From contig JNJD01000006.1 in assembly GCA_000702685.1 (NCBI GenBank), positions 496,001-560,000 of the forward strand: a stretch of 64,000 nucleotides of DNA, written 5' to 3'. Positions within the stretch are counted from its first letter, which is position 1. Every line of letters starts with the position of its first letter. The stretch comes from Lachnospiraceae bacterium AC2028 (GTDB lineage: Bacteria > Bacillota > Clostridia > Lachnospirales > Lachnospiraceae). The translations under genes were made by a program, and so were the position numbers. Shown here piece by piece: positions 18,426 to 25,754 of the stretch. The notes under the pieces are model-generated. The model was not told the DNA's origin. It saw only the letters and a program-made list of their open reading frames with translations, and searched no databases.

Positions 18426-19646
18426 TTAGAACTCATAATCTGAAATATTGAATTCTTCGTCAAAAAACGTCGTTGCCTCTCCTGTTACAGGATCGACATA
18501 TATCCAATCTATCGTTGCACAATGTGATCCGGTCTCATCGATCACTAATTCATATAAATGGTATACATAAATCCCGTCTTCATCGATATGATCAAAGACT
18601 GTATAAAAAGGAGACTCATTGCATGAATATTTTGCTGCCAGAATTTCACGTATCTTCTCTGCGTCATTATCCTTGGTTTCTTCAACACTTACCAGGCTGT
18701 AGCCATACTTATTATCCGATTCGGCTATCGTCAAATCAACAGTGCTGTATGGTGCGTAAACCGGCGAAAGATCACTGTAAAGATCATATGTGATCACATA
18801 GGTATTCCCCTCTGTTTTTACCTCTCTTACTTTTGCATATTCATAGCCCCAGCCGATAGCACCGACTTCCATATAAATGTAATTATCATCAGGGTTATAA
18901 TACACTTCCATTTCACCGGCAAACTCGGTGCTCATCTTATCCCTGAGATTCTGCGGATTCTTTTCATTTAATACCTCTCTCAAAAGGCATTCCCAGTCCT
19001 CATATTTGATCCTCCATTGTTTTGTCGGAATATCCGCTCCTCCGTTGTAATCGTGCATTAATTCAACGTTTTCATTGTCTGCATTTATAAAACAAATAAG
19101 GAATTCTTCGATTTCATACAATTCCTTAGAACTTAACATATCTCCATTATCGGTATTGCTTCCGGTTTCCAGATAGATCGCACAGGTAGCAAACAGATCC
19201 AGAGTTTCTTCGGATAGTCCCTTTGTATCTACTTCGTCATAATTAAACTCCGTTTCCGGAATGTACTCCATTGAGTTGACCGAATCCACATGAAGTGAAA
19301 CATCATGAGCGGGCATTATGAAAGTGATAACAAAGCCTTTCTTATCATCATAATCCCGCTTCAGTTCAATATCATCGCTGTCCGTATAGAATGAGTAGTC
19401 CGTATCCGTAGCGATAAGATCGTAATACACCTTGACCTTGTCGCCTTCGGCATAAGATGTCTTCTTCGATTCAAATCCATAATCCAGGATGAGCTGATAT
19501 TTTACGGTATCATCCTGCTCATCATCAATAACAGGATCATCCTGCTCATCTCCGATAACAGGTTCGGGCTGATCCGAAACATTTTTCCCGCACCCCGCAA
19601 GTATCAGGATCAGTGATAACATTATGAGACTAAATACTTTTTTCAT
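18426..19646 (-). CDS. Lipoprotein of unknown function with acidic linker
   Basis: A 406-residue exported lipoprotein. A short signal (MKKVFSLIMLSLILI) ends in the lipobox LAGC (Cys 19). Then comes a linker with two near-identical acidic repeats (PVIGDEQDD, PVIDDEQDD) and a beta segment like the InlB/bacterial repeat type (YAEGDKVKVYYDLIATDTDYSFYTD...). A middle helical part contains LSEETLDLFATCAIYLETG, and two C-terminal beta domains follow. I do not recognise the family. GGAG precedes ATG 19646. It is the last gene of a minus-strand series with the small membrane protein and the 65-residue peptide, after an 80-base gap. Confidence 0.75.
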   Translation of the reverse strand: MKKVFSLIMLSLILILAGCGKNVSDQPEPVIGDEQDDPVIDDEQDDTVKYQLILDYGFESKKTSYAEGDKVKVYYDLIATDTDYSFYTDSDDIELKRDYDDKKGFVITFIMPAHDVSLHVDSVNSMEYIPETEFNYDEVDTKGLSEETLDLFATCAIYLETGSNTDNGDMLSSKELYEIEEFLICFINADNENVELMHDYNGGADIPTKQWRIKYEDWECLLREVLNEKNPQNLRDKMSTEFAGEMEVYYNPDDNYIYMEVGAIGWGYEYAKVREVKTEGNTYVITYDLYSDLSPVYAPYSTVDLTIAESDNKYGYSLVSVEETKDNDAEKIREILAAKYSCNESPFYTVFDHIDEDGIYVYHLYELVIDETGSHCATIDWIYVDPVTGEATTFFDEEFNISDYEF

Positions 19647-19726
19647 AAAATCTCCGTTTTTTATTTGCGATCAATGTAACGATCAATGATCTTTTTGCTA
19701 TTTTCCGGAAATCAGGCTTGCCTTCT

Positions 19727-20098
19727 TTATCCCAAGCTGCTTCCATGTGTATTTAAAAGCATAAGAAACTCCACAATTACGCAGATAATACCGGAAACAA
19801 TAACAGTTATCAGAAATATTATCAGTTTATTCCGGCTTTTAAGATCACCGAGTTTAGCTGAATTTGCAATGCCTATTGCAAGTAAAATAATATCGACGAG
19901 AGAAGGGATCTTAAACAGCACATTCAAAAACAGGAAGAAAAGAAACGTAAAAGGAATGACAAGCCCAAACTGACCATTAACATAATTCTTCCAAAAACCG
20001 TATGAGCAGGCCAGTCCGCCGTAAAGGAGCACAAGACAGATAATTGAATAGACTGTAACTCCCTTTGTTTTTGCGACATTTCCGTTTGTGTTATTCAT
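19727..20098 (-). CDS. Small membrane protein, three predicted helices
   Basis: A 123-residue protein with predicted membrane spans at about 17-35, 44-78 (probably two close helices including IPFTFLFFLFLNVLF and VDIILLAIGIAN) and 92-115. No known motif. AAGGA lies 6 bases before the ATG. It follows the 65-residue peptide gene by 50 bases in the same direction; small membrane proteins next to peptide precursors sometimes give immunity or export, but nothing in the sequence proves this. Confidence 0.6.
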   Translation of the reverse strand: MNNTNGNVAKTKGVTVYSIICLVLLYGGLACSYGFWKNYVNGQFGLVIPFTFLFFLFLNVLFKIPSLVDIILLAIGIANSAKLGDLKSRNKLIIFLITVIVSGIICVIVEFLMLLNTHGSSLG

Positions 20099-20148
20099 AT
20101 GATTCCTTATTATCTATGCTATGTTATCTGTTCACCAAAATGATCCGT

Positions 20149-20346
20149 TCATTCATCAATAGCATCGCAGTTTCCGACGGAGCCGGTAGCCCAAGGGCTT
20201 CCGACATCGCATCTTCCGTGATGATATGCCTCCTTTTTTTCACCGGCCTGCATCTCATCACTGAATCCGACCTTCAGGCGGCTGACGCCTCCGTTCATCT
20301 TATTGTCTATCATTTCAATCAGTTCATCAATATTCTCAGTGTCCAT
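20149..20346 (-). CDS. 65-residue peptide resembling a RiPP/bacteriocin precursor
   Basis: The N-terminal half (MDTENIDELIEMIDNKMNGG) is acidic and helix-forming with a GG pair, like a leader. The C-terminal half is rich in Gly, Ser, His and has exactly two Cys in CDVGSPWATGSVGNCD, preceded by YHHGR. This leader-core layout is typical of ribosomally made, modified peptides; the HHGRCDVGSPWA string recalls clostridial bacteriocin-like precursors, possibly the CLI_3235-type class, but I cannot verify that. GGATGAGG is close before the ATG. It lies 21 bases after the alpha/beta hydrolase gene, and no radical SAM, LanM or YcaO enzyme is in the window. A non-modified small protein is the alternative. 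Confidence 0.6.
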   Translation of the reverse strand: MDTENIDELIEMIDNKMNGGVSRLKVGFSDEMQAGEKKEAYHHGRCDVGSPWATGSVGNCDAIDE

Positions 20347-20367
20347 AACCTCATCCTATCTGATCGA

Positions 20368-22554
20368 TCAATCATAATACCCTATATCATTGACCACGAT
20401 CCTGCCATCTTCGCTTCCGTCAAATGAAACAGTTATGGCAACGATGCTTGAAGCATCAAATCCGCCCGATATGTCGAAATCAGAAAGACCGATCATGACC
20501 GTCTGCAGCTGATGCTTATATTCGTATGAGCCGAACAGAGCATCCTGCTTATAAAGCTGTACCGCAAGTGACGGATAGACCAATACCGGGCAGTGACAGC
20601 TTACAGTGCGTCCGCGCTCATCGGTGATCATGACCGTATAATCCAGCCCGCCGTCAATATCCTCGGTATCATCTCTCATATCCGCTATCCTGAAACTGAT
20701 ATATCCTTCAGAGATATCCGTTTTAGGGATAAACACCTTCAGTTCAGGTTCGGATTCTTCATCCCATGACATGGCCAGCACAAAGTCTTCACTTTCACCG
20801 CCGTTTCCTCTTGAGTATGGAACGACCGTCCATGTATCCGTTCCGTCGACATCCAGAGTCACACCACCGACGTAATTCTCAATATCCACGGTATCGTCAA
20901 ATGAACATAAGGAATGGAAATCGGAATCTTCAAAATTGGTTATATAAACCGTATCGGGAAGTACGTCCTCATATCCCGACCGATCTCTGAGCAGTGACGC
21001 ATACTTGTCATCATTTCCGATCGTTGTATCGAGGAACGCACGGATATAAGCTTTGGCTATCAGTTTCTGATCGGCTTCATCAATGAAATGATTCGTATTC
21101 AGATATCCGTTAGTCGCACCGGCCATATCATAACGGCCCCACAGGCTGTTGAACTGTCCGTGATTTGCACCGAGTATATAGACCGAAGTCTTAAAGTGAT
21201 ATCCGTCTTCCTCGGAAAAAGAAATATTGTTATACTGCTTTTCTCCCATCATGGAGCTGACATCCTGGTCATTCGATCCGTGGATCAGAAGGTAATCGAC
21301 ATCGGATATTTCAACAGACCGTCTGACGGGCCTGTATTGATCGACACACGGAGCGATTGCCACTATGGATGAGATATTGAAATGATAATCAAAACTTATA
21401 TTTCCGTCCTCGGGATATCTGTCAAGATCATTGAACAGATATGCGACAGGAGCCATCTCACCTCCGCGCGAATGACCTCCTATGGCTATCCTGTCCGGGT
21501 CGATCAGTCCGCAGATCGGGCTTTCCGGATCTTCATTACTCTCCAGAACAGCTTTCATATTATCGAGAAGAAGTATCGCTCTCTTATCGTTGCCTTCTCC
21601 GAGTTCATTAATGATATTCTCATCAACCGACACAACAACATATCCGTTGGATGCAAGATATTCTCCGAGATATTCATATCCCAGGTATGAAGGAACATCC
21701 GAATCATGATTTCCGTGAACGAAAAAGAAAACAGGAAGATCCGTCATTCCTTCCGGATACCAGATTTGTCCTTTCACAGGCGTTTCGGCAAAATCGTAAT
21801 CACTGAAGAACTCCGTTATCTTATCAGAGAATCCGCGTTCATCCATCGAATCAAATCCGGAATAATCGACCGTTTCCGTAATGATATCCGAATCCTCTCC
21901 CGGACCGTAGGATAAAGTGCAAACCTTTAACGAACCGTCAAGAAGATAATCTTCAAATCCGGGTACCCGGCTTGCGGTATCTGCCGCAGCATCTCTCATG
22001 CCGGTGTAATGAGCAATGCGGCTCTCTCCCCAGAAATCGTTATGGAAAAATACCGCATAAAAGACCATATATGTCAAAACCAGAACAAGTGCGATATAGG
22101 CAAATACCTGTTTGAATCTGCGTGTTTTGCAAAAGCTCCATACGCATCTTCCGAGAATATCCGCGGAGAGCACCAGCGCAAATGTCATCAGGATAACAGC
22201 AGCGGAATTATCACCCTGGTTACCTATATAATTATTCATTCCGACAATGCCGAGTGCCGTCAGAAAATATCCCTTGCTGCGCTTTACGCCTCCGCCCAGG
22301 ATCCTGATTGCAAGATTGATCAACTCGGAAATCAGAAACGGAATGATCATTGCTATCAGAATTCCAAGAACCTGCGGGAGCTTTTTTAATGTAAATTCAT
22401 CTACGATCCAGTAATAAAACTGTGTTGAAAGCAAAAGCTCTGCTATCATTGCACCCGCGCGTCCGGCTTTCATGAACTCACGAGGCTTTTCGGTCTTTCT
22501 TTTAATAAAATCAAAAGGTCTTTTTAATTGCTTTTTAATTTTTGAAACTTGCAT
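20368..22554 (-). CDS. Membrane-anchored alpha/beta hydrolase
   Basis: A 728-residue protein with four or five N-terminal membrane helices (about 30-165) and a large extracytoplasmic hydrolase. Signs of the fold are the oxyanion FFFVHGNHD, nucleophile elbow GGHSRGG (Ser about 365), acid region LLIHGSNDQDVS, and catalytic His in LGANHGQFNS. After the hydrolase comes a C-terminal beta domain of about 190 residues. The fold is like the platelet-activating factor acetylhydrolase/dienelactone group; substrate unknown, perhaps a cell-surface ester. Its start overlaps the upstream PH-like gene by 31 bases and it is followed closely by the RiPP-like peptide, so it is co-transcribed with both. Confidence 0.82.
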   Translation of the reverse strand: MQVSKIKKQLKRPFDFIKRKTEKPREFMKAGRAGAMIAELLLSTQFYYWIVDEFTLKKLPQVLGILIAMIIPFLISELINLAIRILGGGVKRSKGYFLTALGIVGMNNYIGNQGDNSAAVILMTFALVLSADILGRCVWSFCKTRRFKQVFAYIALVLVLTYMVFYAVFFHNDFWGESRIAHYTGMRDAAADTASRVPGFEDYLLDGSLKVCTLSYGPGEDSDIITETVDYSGFDSMDERGFSDKITEFFSDYDFAETPVKGQIWYPEGMTDLPVFFFVHGNHDSDVPSYLGYEYLGEYLASNGYVVVSVDENIINELGEGNDKRAILLLDNMKAVLESNEDPESPICGLIDPDRIAIGGHSRGGEMAPVAYLFNDLDRYPEDGNISFDYHFNISSIVAIAPCVDQYRPVRRSVEISDVDYLLIHGSNDQDVSSMMGEKQYNNISFSEEDGYHFKTSVYILGANHGQFNSLWGRYDMAGATNGYLNTNHFIDEADQKLIAKAYIRAFLDTTIGNDDKYASLLRDRSGYEDVLPDTVYITNFEDSDFHSLCSFDDTVDIENYVGGVTLDVDGTDTWTVVPYSRGNGGESEDFVLAMSWDEESEPELKVFIPKTDISEGYISFRIADMRDDTEDIDGGLDYTVMITDERGRTVSCHCPVLVYPSLAVQLYKQDALFGSYEYKHQLQTVMIGLSDFDISGGFDASSIVAITVSFDGSEDGRIVVNDIGYYD

Positions 22555-22991
22555 ATGAAACCCTTCGGAAGCTTATCCCACTCATCAAAGAAGAGATGCT
22601 GCTTCACATAATTATCATCGTTGTATATAACCTCAAGATACTTCTTGGGCCGTGCAAATCTGCGCAGCCGTCCGCCTGACGTAAAAGGAGTGATTACAGA
22701 ACCCGATTCACGGAACTGTTCGCGTTTCGACGCCTCCCTGTTATAAAAGGCTGCTGAACCGGCTTTGGGAGTGTTATCGGTATTGAAGGGAGTGCTGACA
22801 GTGATATCATCTATGAACTTAATATCAATTACATAGTGCTCCTCGAAAGTGCCGTTAAAATTATCCTCCAGAACAAAAAGATGCCTTTCCGTAAGCACCA
22901 GGTTACATCTGCAATCGGGAATATTCTTATCCGCAGGATGAATCTTAGCCGTAATCTCCGCCACAACATTTTCAGTCTTGTAAGTATCCAT
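22524..22991 (-). CDS. PH/GRAM-like small protein, function unknown
   Basis: A 155-residue soluble protein. The pattern NLVLTERHLFVLEDNFNG...EEHYVIDIKFIDDI followed by YLEVIYNDDNYVKQHLFF is that of a bacterial PH-like or GRAM domain: paired beta strands ending in a basic helix, here the Lys-rich C-terminus. A stretch of low complexity with Arg/Lys (GGRLRRFARPKK) lies before the last strands. GGAGGG precedes the ATG at 22991. It is the first gene of the operon leading to the membrane hydrolase and the peptide. Function is not assigned. Confidence 0.65.
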   Translation of the reverse strand: MDTYKTENVVAEITAKIHPADKNIPDCRCNLVLTERHLFVLEDNFNGTFEEHYVIDIKFIDDITVSTPFNTDNTPKAGSAAFYNREASKREQFRESGSVITPFTSGGRLRRFARPKKYLEVIYNDDNYVKQHLFFDEWDKLPKGFICKFQKLKSN

Positions 22992-23068
22992 TTATCCCTC
23001 CGAAAAACCGCGATCTTACTAAAGCATATAGATAGTATAATTATACATTATTTGGGCGACATTTGAAA

Positions 23069-23081
23069 TGCAGAAGAAGGG
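23069..23081. repeat. 13-bp direct copy of the tRNA-Leu 3' end
   Basis: TGCAGAAGAAGGG at 23069-23081 is identical to 23249-23261, the minus-strand 3' end (discriminator base, acceptor arm, start of T-stem) of tRNA-Leu. The copies are in the same orientation, 180 bases apart, like att sites left by a tRNA-targeted element, but only hairpins lie between them. Confidence 0.8.
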
Positions 23082-23085
23082 GTGA

Positions 23086-23194
23086 GGCGGAAATAGAAAA
23101 AGGTCCGGTGGACCTTTTTTCCGCCGAACCGACCGAGGAACACGCATGCGTGTTCCGAGATCTGAACCCTCGGGTTCACGGAGCGCTTCTGCGC
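23086..23194 (-). repeat. Chain of four hairpins downstream of tRNA-Leu
   Basis: Stem-loops: 23086-23125 (GGCGGAA...TTCCGCC enclosing AAAAAGGTCC-GGT-GGACCTTTTT; on the minus strand it has a terminator-like T run); 23137-23156, a perfect 20-bp palindrome GGAACACGCATGCGTGTTCC; 23163-23178 (TGAACCC-TC-GGGTTCA); 23183-23194 (GCGC-TTCT-GCGC). No open reading frame in the stretch looks real. Confidence 0.75.
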
Positions 23195-23199
23195 GACGT

Positions 23200-23243
23200 A
23201 AAAACAGAACCCCCTGGGCATAGCCCAAGGGGTTCTGTTTTTC
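23200..23243. terminator. Terminator after tRNA-Leu
   Basis: A very strong hairpin, AAAAACAGAACCCC...GGGGTTCTGTTTTT with inner GGGC/GCCC, six bases beyond the tRNA 3' end. It has a T-tract in both directions. Confidence 0.9.
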
Positions 23244-23248
23244 CATCG

Positions 23249-23332
23249 TGCAGAAGAAGGGACTTGAACCCTCAAGAGATTGCTCCCACACGGACCTGAA
23301 CCGTGCGCGTCTACCAATTCCGCCACTTCTGC
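23249..23332 (-). tRNA. tRNA-Leu (anticodon CAG)
   Basis: 84-nt class II tRNA on the minus strand. The acceptor arm GCAGAAG (23332-23326) pairs with CTTCTGC. The D-arm contains AATTGGTAGA, the anticodon stem-loop is CACGG-TTCAGGT-CCGTG with anticodon CAG (reads CUG leucine codons), a long variable arm follows, and the T-arm is GGGTTCAAGTCCC. Discriminator base is A; CCA is not encoded. It lies alone between a glycosidase gene and a terminator. Confidence 0.97.
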
Positions 23333-23405
23333 AGACAACGATAGGATTTTAAAACAATATCACTTCAATGTCAATAATTCCGTCATCCTATCGCAATCTT
23401 CAATA

Positions 23406-24848
23406 TCATTTCTCAAACTTCCAGTTTTCGAGCTCTAAGCACTCTCCGGAAAAGACGAGATATATGTCATGAACTCCGGTGATCTTCGAAGCAATATCAA
23501 CGGTAAATTCCTCAAAATCATCGGTAAGTTCCGAAGTTCCGAATACCGCGGCAGCTTCACCGTTTACATCATCGAGCACAACGGAAACCTCTCCGAAACC
23601 TTTGCCTCTTGCACTGAGCGTAAAGGCGGATGCTCCTTCACTTCCGAAATCAGCGCCGCTGACCATTACCCAGTTTCCGCTCTCTTCGGATCTTACGATC
23701 ATATTGCCTGCCGAAAGCTTCGGATCGGTAAGGGGCTTTTCGGAATCATATGCAAATGTCTTTACTCCCGCCATGGATGCGAATGTAGAAGCACTTGTAA
23801 GCTTATAAGGATCAAAACCACAGACCTGCTCTACGCCCTTTCTGGTGCCTGTGGAATGAGTGGGTGCACCGTCAGCTGACTGAGCGATCAGATCGACATT
23901 CGTGCTCCTGTATCCGCCGGTAAGATCCATATACTCCTCAAGGATGCGTGAGTGATATGCGATATACCACTTACCCTTGAATTCAAACATGCAGTGATGA
24001 TTGTTTCCGCCCCTTCCGAAGAACACTTCGGGATTCTTAAGCACGGGGCTTGCAGGCTTGAAGGGACCGTCAGGCTTGTCGGAAACCATTGTTACGATCT
24101 CACCCGATGAAAAGCCGTGCTCTTTCTCAGCTTCGGGAGTTACGTTGAAATTGGAGCAATATGAATAATAATATTTTCCGTTTATCTTGTTGATTCCCGA
24201 ATCCTCAAAGAGATAAGCTACATTCTCAATAGGTCTGGGATCCTCGGCAAGACTGATCATATCGTCACCCAGCCTTACGACTCTTGCGGTTCCGGGATTT
24301 GATGCCTTGTCATCCGAAGGGATTCCGCCGCCGATATAAAGCCATCCGGTTCCGTCATCATCAACGAGAACAGCGGGATCGAAAAGCCAGGTTACGGAAT
24401 CACAGTTGGGTGTTTCCCTAGATACAAGAGGTCCGTTAATGGGATCGATGAAGGGACCGGTGGGACTGTCCGAAGTAAGAACCGCAATACCGTTTCCGCT
24501 GTTGGCAAAGTAAAGGAAGAACTTATCCTTGCCGTTTATATTCTTCCAGCATGCGGCGGGAGCCCATGAATTGCCTCCCCAGGTTGCTATTCCGTTCTTT
24601 CCTGCGGCATATACCTCTCCGTGATCGGTCCAGTTTACCAGATCGGAGGATGAAGCAACGCTTATGGTATCTATCTTCTGGTATGTATTGTCGGTAAGTT
24701 TACCCGCATCATCGTAGGTCAGAATGTCACAGGTCATATACATATAGACCCTGTCCTTATAGACCATTGCGAAGGGATCAGCACCGAAGCGCTGGGTCAT
24801 TATCGGATTGTGATCACCCTGAGGCTTAAAGCTTTTTTTGATATCCAT
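23406..24848 (-). CDS. Glycoside hydrolase family 43 with C-terminal CBM6-like domain
   Basis: A 480-residue enzyme, probably alpha-L-arabinofuranosidase or arabinoxylan-debranching. The five-blade GH43 region starts with FGADPFAMVYKDRVYMY (catalytic base Asp about 24), the pKa-modulating Asp in TWLFDPAVLVDDDG, and the acid Glu in LFEDSGINKINGKYYY. The last 130 residues form a beta-sandwich of CBM6 type (GFGEVSVVLDDVNGE... ending LELENWKFEK). No signal peptide, so it acts on imported oligosaccharides in the cytosol. It has its own -10 (TATAAT, minus, 24882-24887) just after the terminator of the preceding gene, and AGGAG before the ATG. With the GH94-GH29-GH31 genes it would strip side chains from hemicellulose fragments. 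Confidence 0.88.
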   Translation of the reverse strand: MDIKKSFKPQGDHNPIMTQRFGADPFAMVYKDRVYMYMTCDILTYDDAGKLTDNTYQKIDTISVASSSDLVNWTDHGEVYAAGKNGIATWGGNSWAPAACWKNINGKDKFFLYFANSGNGIAVLTSDSPTGPFIDPINGPLVSRETPNCDSVTWLFDPAVLVDDDGTGWLYIGGGIPSDDKASNPGTARVVRLGDDMISLAEDPRPIENVAYLFEDSGINKINGKYYYSYCSNFNVTPEAEKEHGFSSGEIVTMVSDKPDGPFKPASPVLKNPEVFFGRGGNNHHCMFEFKGKWYIAYHSRILEEYMDLTGGYRSTNVDLIAQSADGAPTHSTGTRKGVEQVCGFDPYKLTSASTFASMAGVKTFAYDSEKPLTDPKLSAGNMIVRSEESGNWVMVSGADFGSEGASAFTLSARGKGFGEVSVVLDDVNGEAAAVFGTSELTDDFEEFTVDIASKITGVHDIYLVFSGECLELENWKFEK

Positions 24849-24881
24849 AGCTGCTCTCCTTTAAAACCAAAATACCTGTTT

Positions 24882-24887
24882 ATTATA
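24882..24887 (-). promoter_or_regulatory. -10 box of the GH43 gene
   Basis: Minus-strand TATAAT located 34 bases before the ATG. The -35 would lie in the T-tract of the preceding terminator and is not convincing. Confidence 0.45.
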
Positions 24888-24898
24888 TCATAACGGAC

Positions 24899-24929
24899 AA
24901 AAAAAGACTCTTCCCATATGGGAAGAGTC
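24899..24929 (-). terminator. Terminator of the FliD-like gene
   Basis: Perfect palindrome GACTCTTCCCATATGGGAAGAGTC minus GC-poor centre (24906-24929), followed on the minus strand by seven T (24905-24899). Confidence 0.92.
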
Positions 24930-24947
24930 TCAGGATTTAAATGACCA

Positions 24948-25658
24948 TCAGGTGAACAAATCAAAACTGTATCCGTATGATCCCGTTATGCTTGTTCCGG
25001 TTCCGTTATAAAGTGAAGCTCTGGTAGCGGCATAATCTGCATTACTCTGGATCATTGAAGCGGAAACCGAGACACTGTATCCGTATGAGGATTTCTCGGC
25101 AAACAGATCCTTGATATCCTTAGCATCCGCTGTCTTAAGCTTATCCTCATCGAGCTTAAGCGTTCCGTCATCAGAGGTACTGATGCCCGCAATGGACATC
25201 TTCTCCGAATAACCTCCGTTCATAACGGTAAGATACGATAATCTTCCGGAAATGGAAGCATCATTTATATCGTCTCCCTCTGCGGCTTTCACCATTGAGT
25301 TGTAGCTCTTTACGAAGTTCTTGACCGTGGAAAGAAGAAGGTCCTTGTCTTCCCCATCCGCATCCTGAATACTCTTGACCGAACTCTTTACCGAACCCGC
25401 TGCCTCTGAAAGCTTGCTGTAGGAATCCGATACGGTGGATTTTTCCTTAACGGGATTCTTTACATTGGTTATCTTCGAAGCGGTCTCGGACTTTTTATCC
25501 GGGTCGGCATAATATGCCTTCATCAGCTTGGAATACGCTCCGCTCTTGACCAATCCGTAGTCCTTGAGCCAGCTCATCGAATTGAACGAATCATTCTTAG
25601 CCGATATTCCCGAAAAAAGAAAGCTTGTATCGTTTTTAGCCTGAATATTTATACTCAT
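24948..25658 (-). CDS. FliD C-domain-like secreted or surface protein
   Basis: A 236-residue protein; ATG 25658 with GGAGGT is chosen over a longer frame. The C-terminal half follows the FliD (flagellar cap) C-terminal pattern: VKNFVKSYNSMVKAAE, SYLTVMNGGYSEKMSIAGISTSDDGTL, LDEDKLKTADAKDIKDLF, ending with a Ser/Tyr-rich coil. The N-terminal half is helical with many Ser/Lys. It is far shorter than real FliD (about 450-650 residues) and no flagellar genes surround it. No signal peptide is seen, as for flagellar-exported proteins. The 5' leader forms a hairpin next to the ribosome site. Its role is unknown; a flagellar-secreted or chaperone-like protein is possible. Confidence 0.6.
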   Translation of the reverse strand: MSINIQAKNDTSFLFSGISAKNDSFNSMSWLKDYGLVKSGAYSKLMKAYYADPDKKSETASKITNVKNPVKEKSTVSDSYSKLSEAAGSVKSSVKSIQDADGEDKDLLLSTVKNFVKSYNSMVKAAEGDDINDASISGRLSYLTVMNGGYSEKMSIAGISTSDDGTLKLDEDKLKTADAKDIKDLFAEKSSYGYSVSVSASMIQSNADYAATRASLYNGTGTSITGSYGYSFDLFT

Positions 25659-25666
25659 AGGCTTTA

Positions 25667-25683
25667 CCTCCGGCATCCCTGCC
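25667..25683 (-). promoter_or_regulatory. CsrA-like hairpin joined to the ribosome site of the FliD-like gene
   Basis: On the minus strand GGCAGGGATGCC (25683-25672) forms a 4-bp stem with GGGA in the loop, directly abutting the Shine-Dalgarno GGAGG (25671-25667). A GGA in a hairpin loop next to a GGA in the ribosome site is the arrangement of CsrA-repressed leaders; the core fits the ARGGAUG CsrA consensus. Confidence 0.5.
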
Positions 25684-25754
25684 AAAAGCGGTAACCCGCA
25701 CATATAGTTCCTTCATATAATACATATCATTTATGACTGTATTATGTAAAGTGA

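Noticed and set aside
23048-23338. Frames across the tRNA-Leu and hairpin region
   Set aside because: They overlap a clear tRNA and strong terminators, so they cannot be genes.
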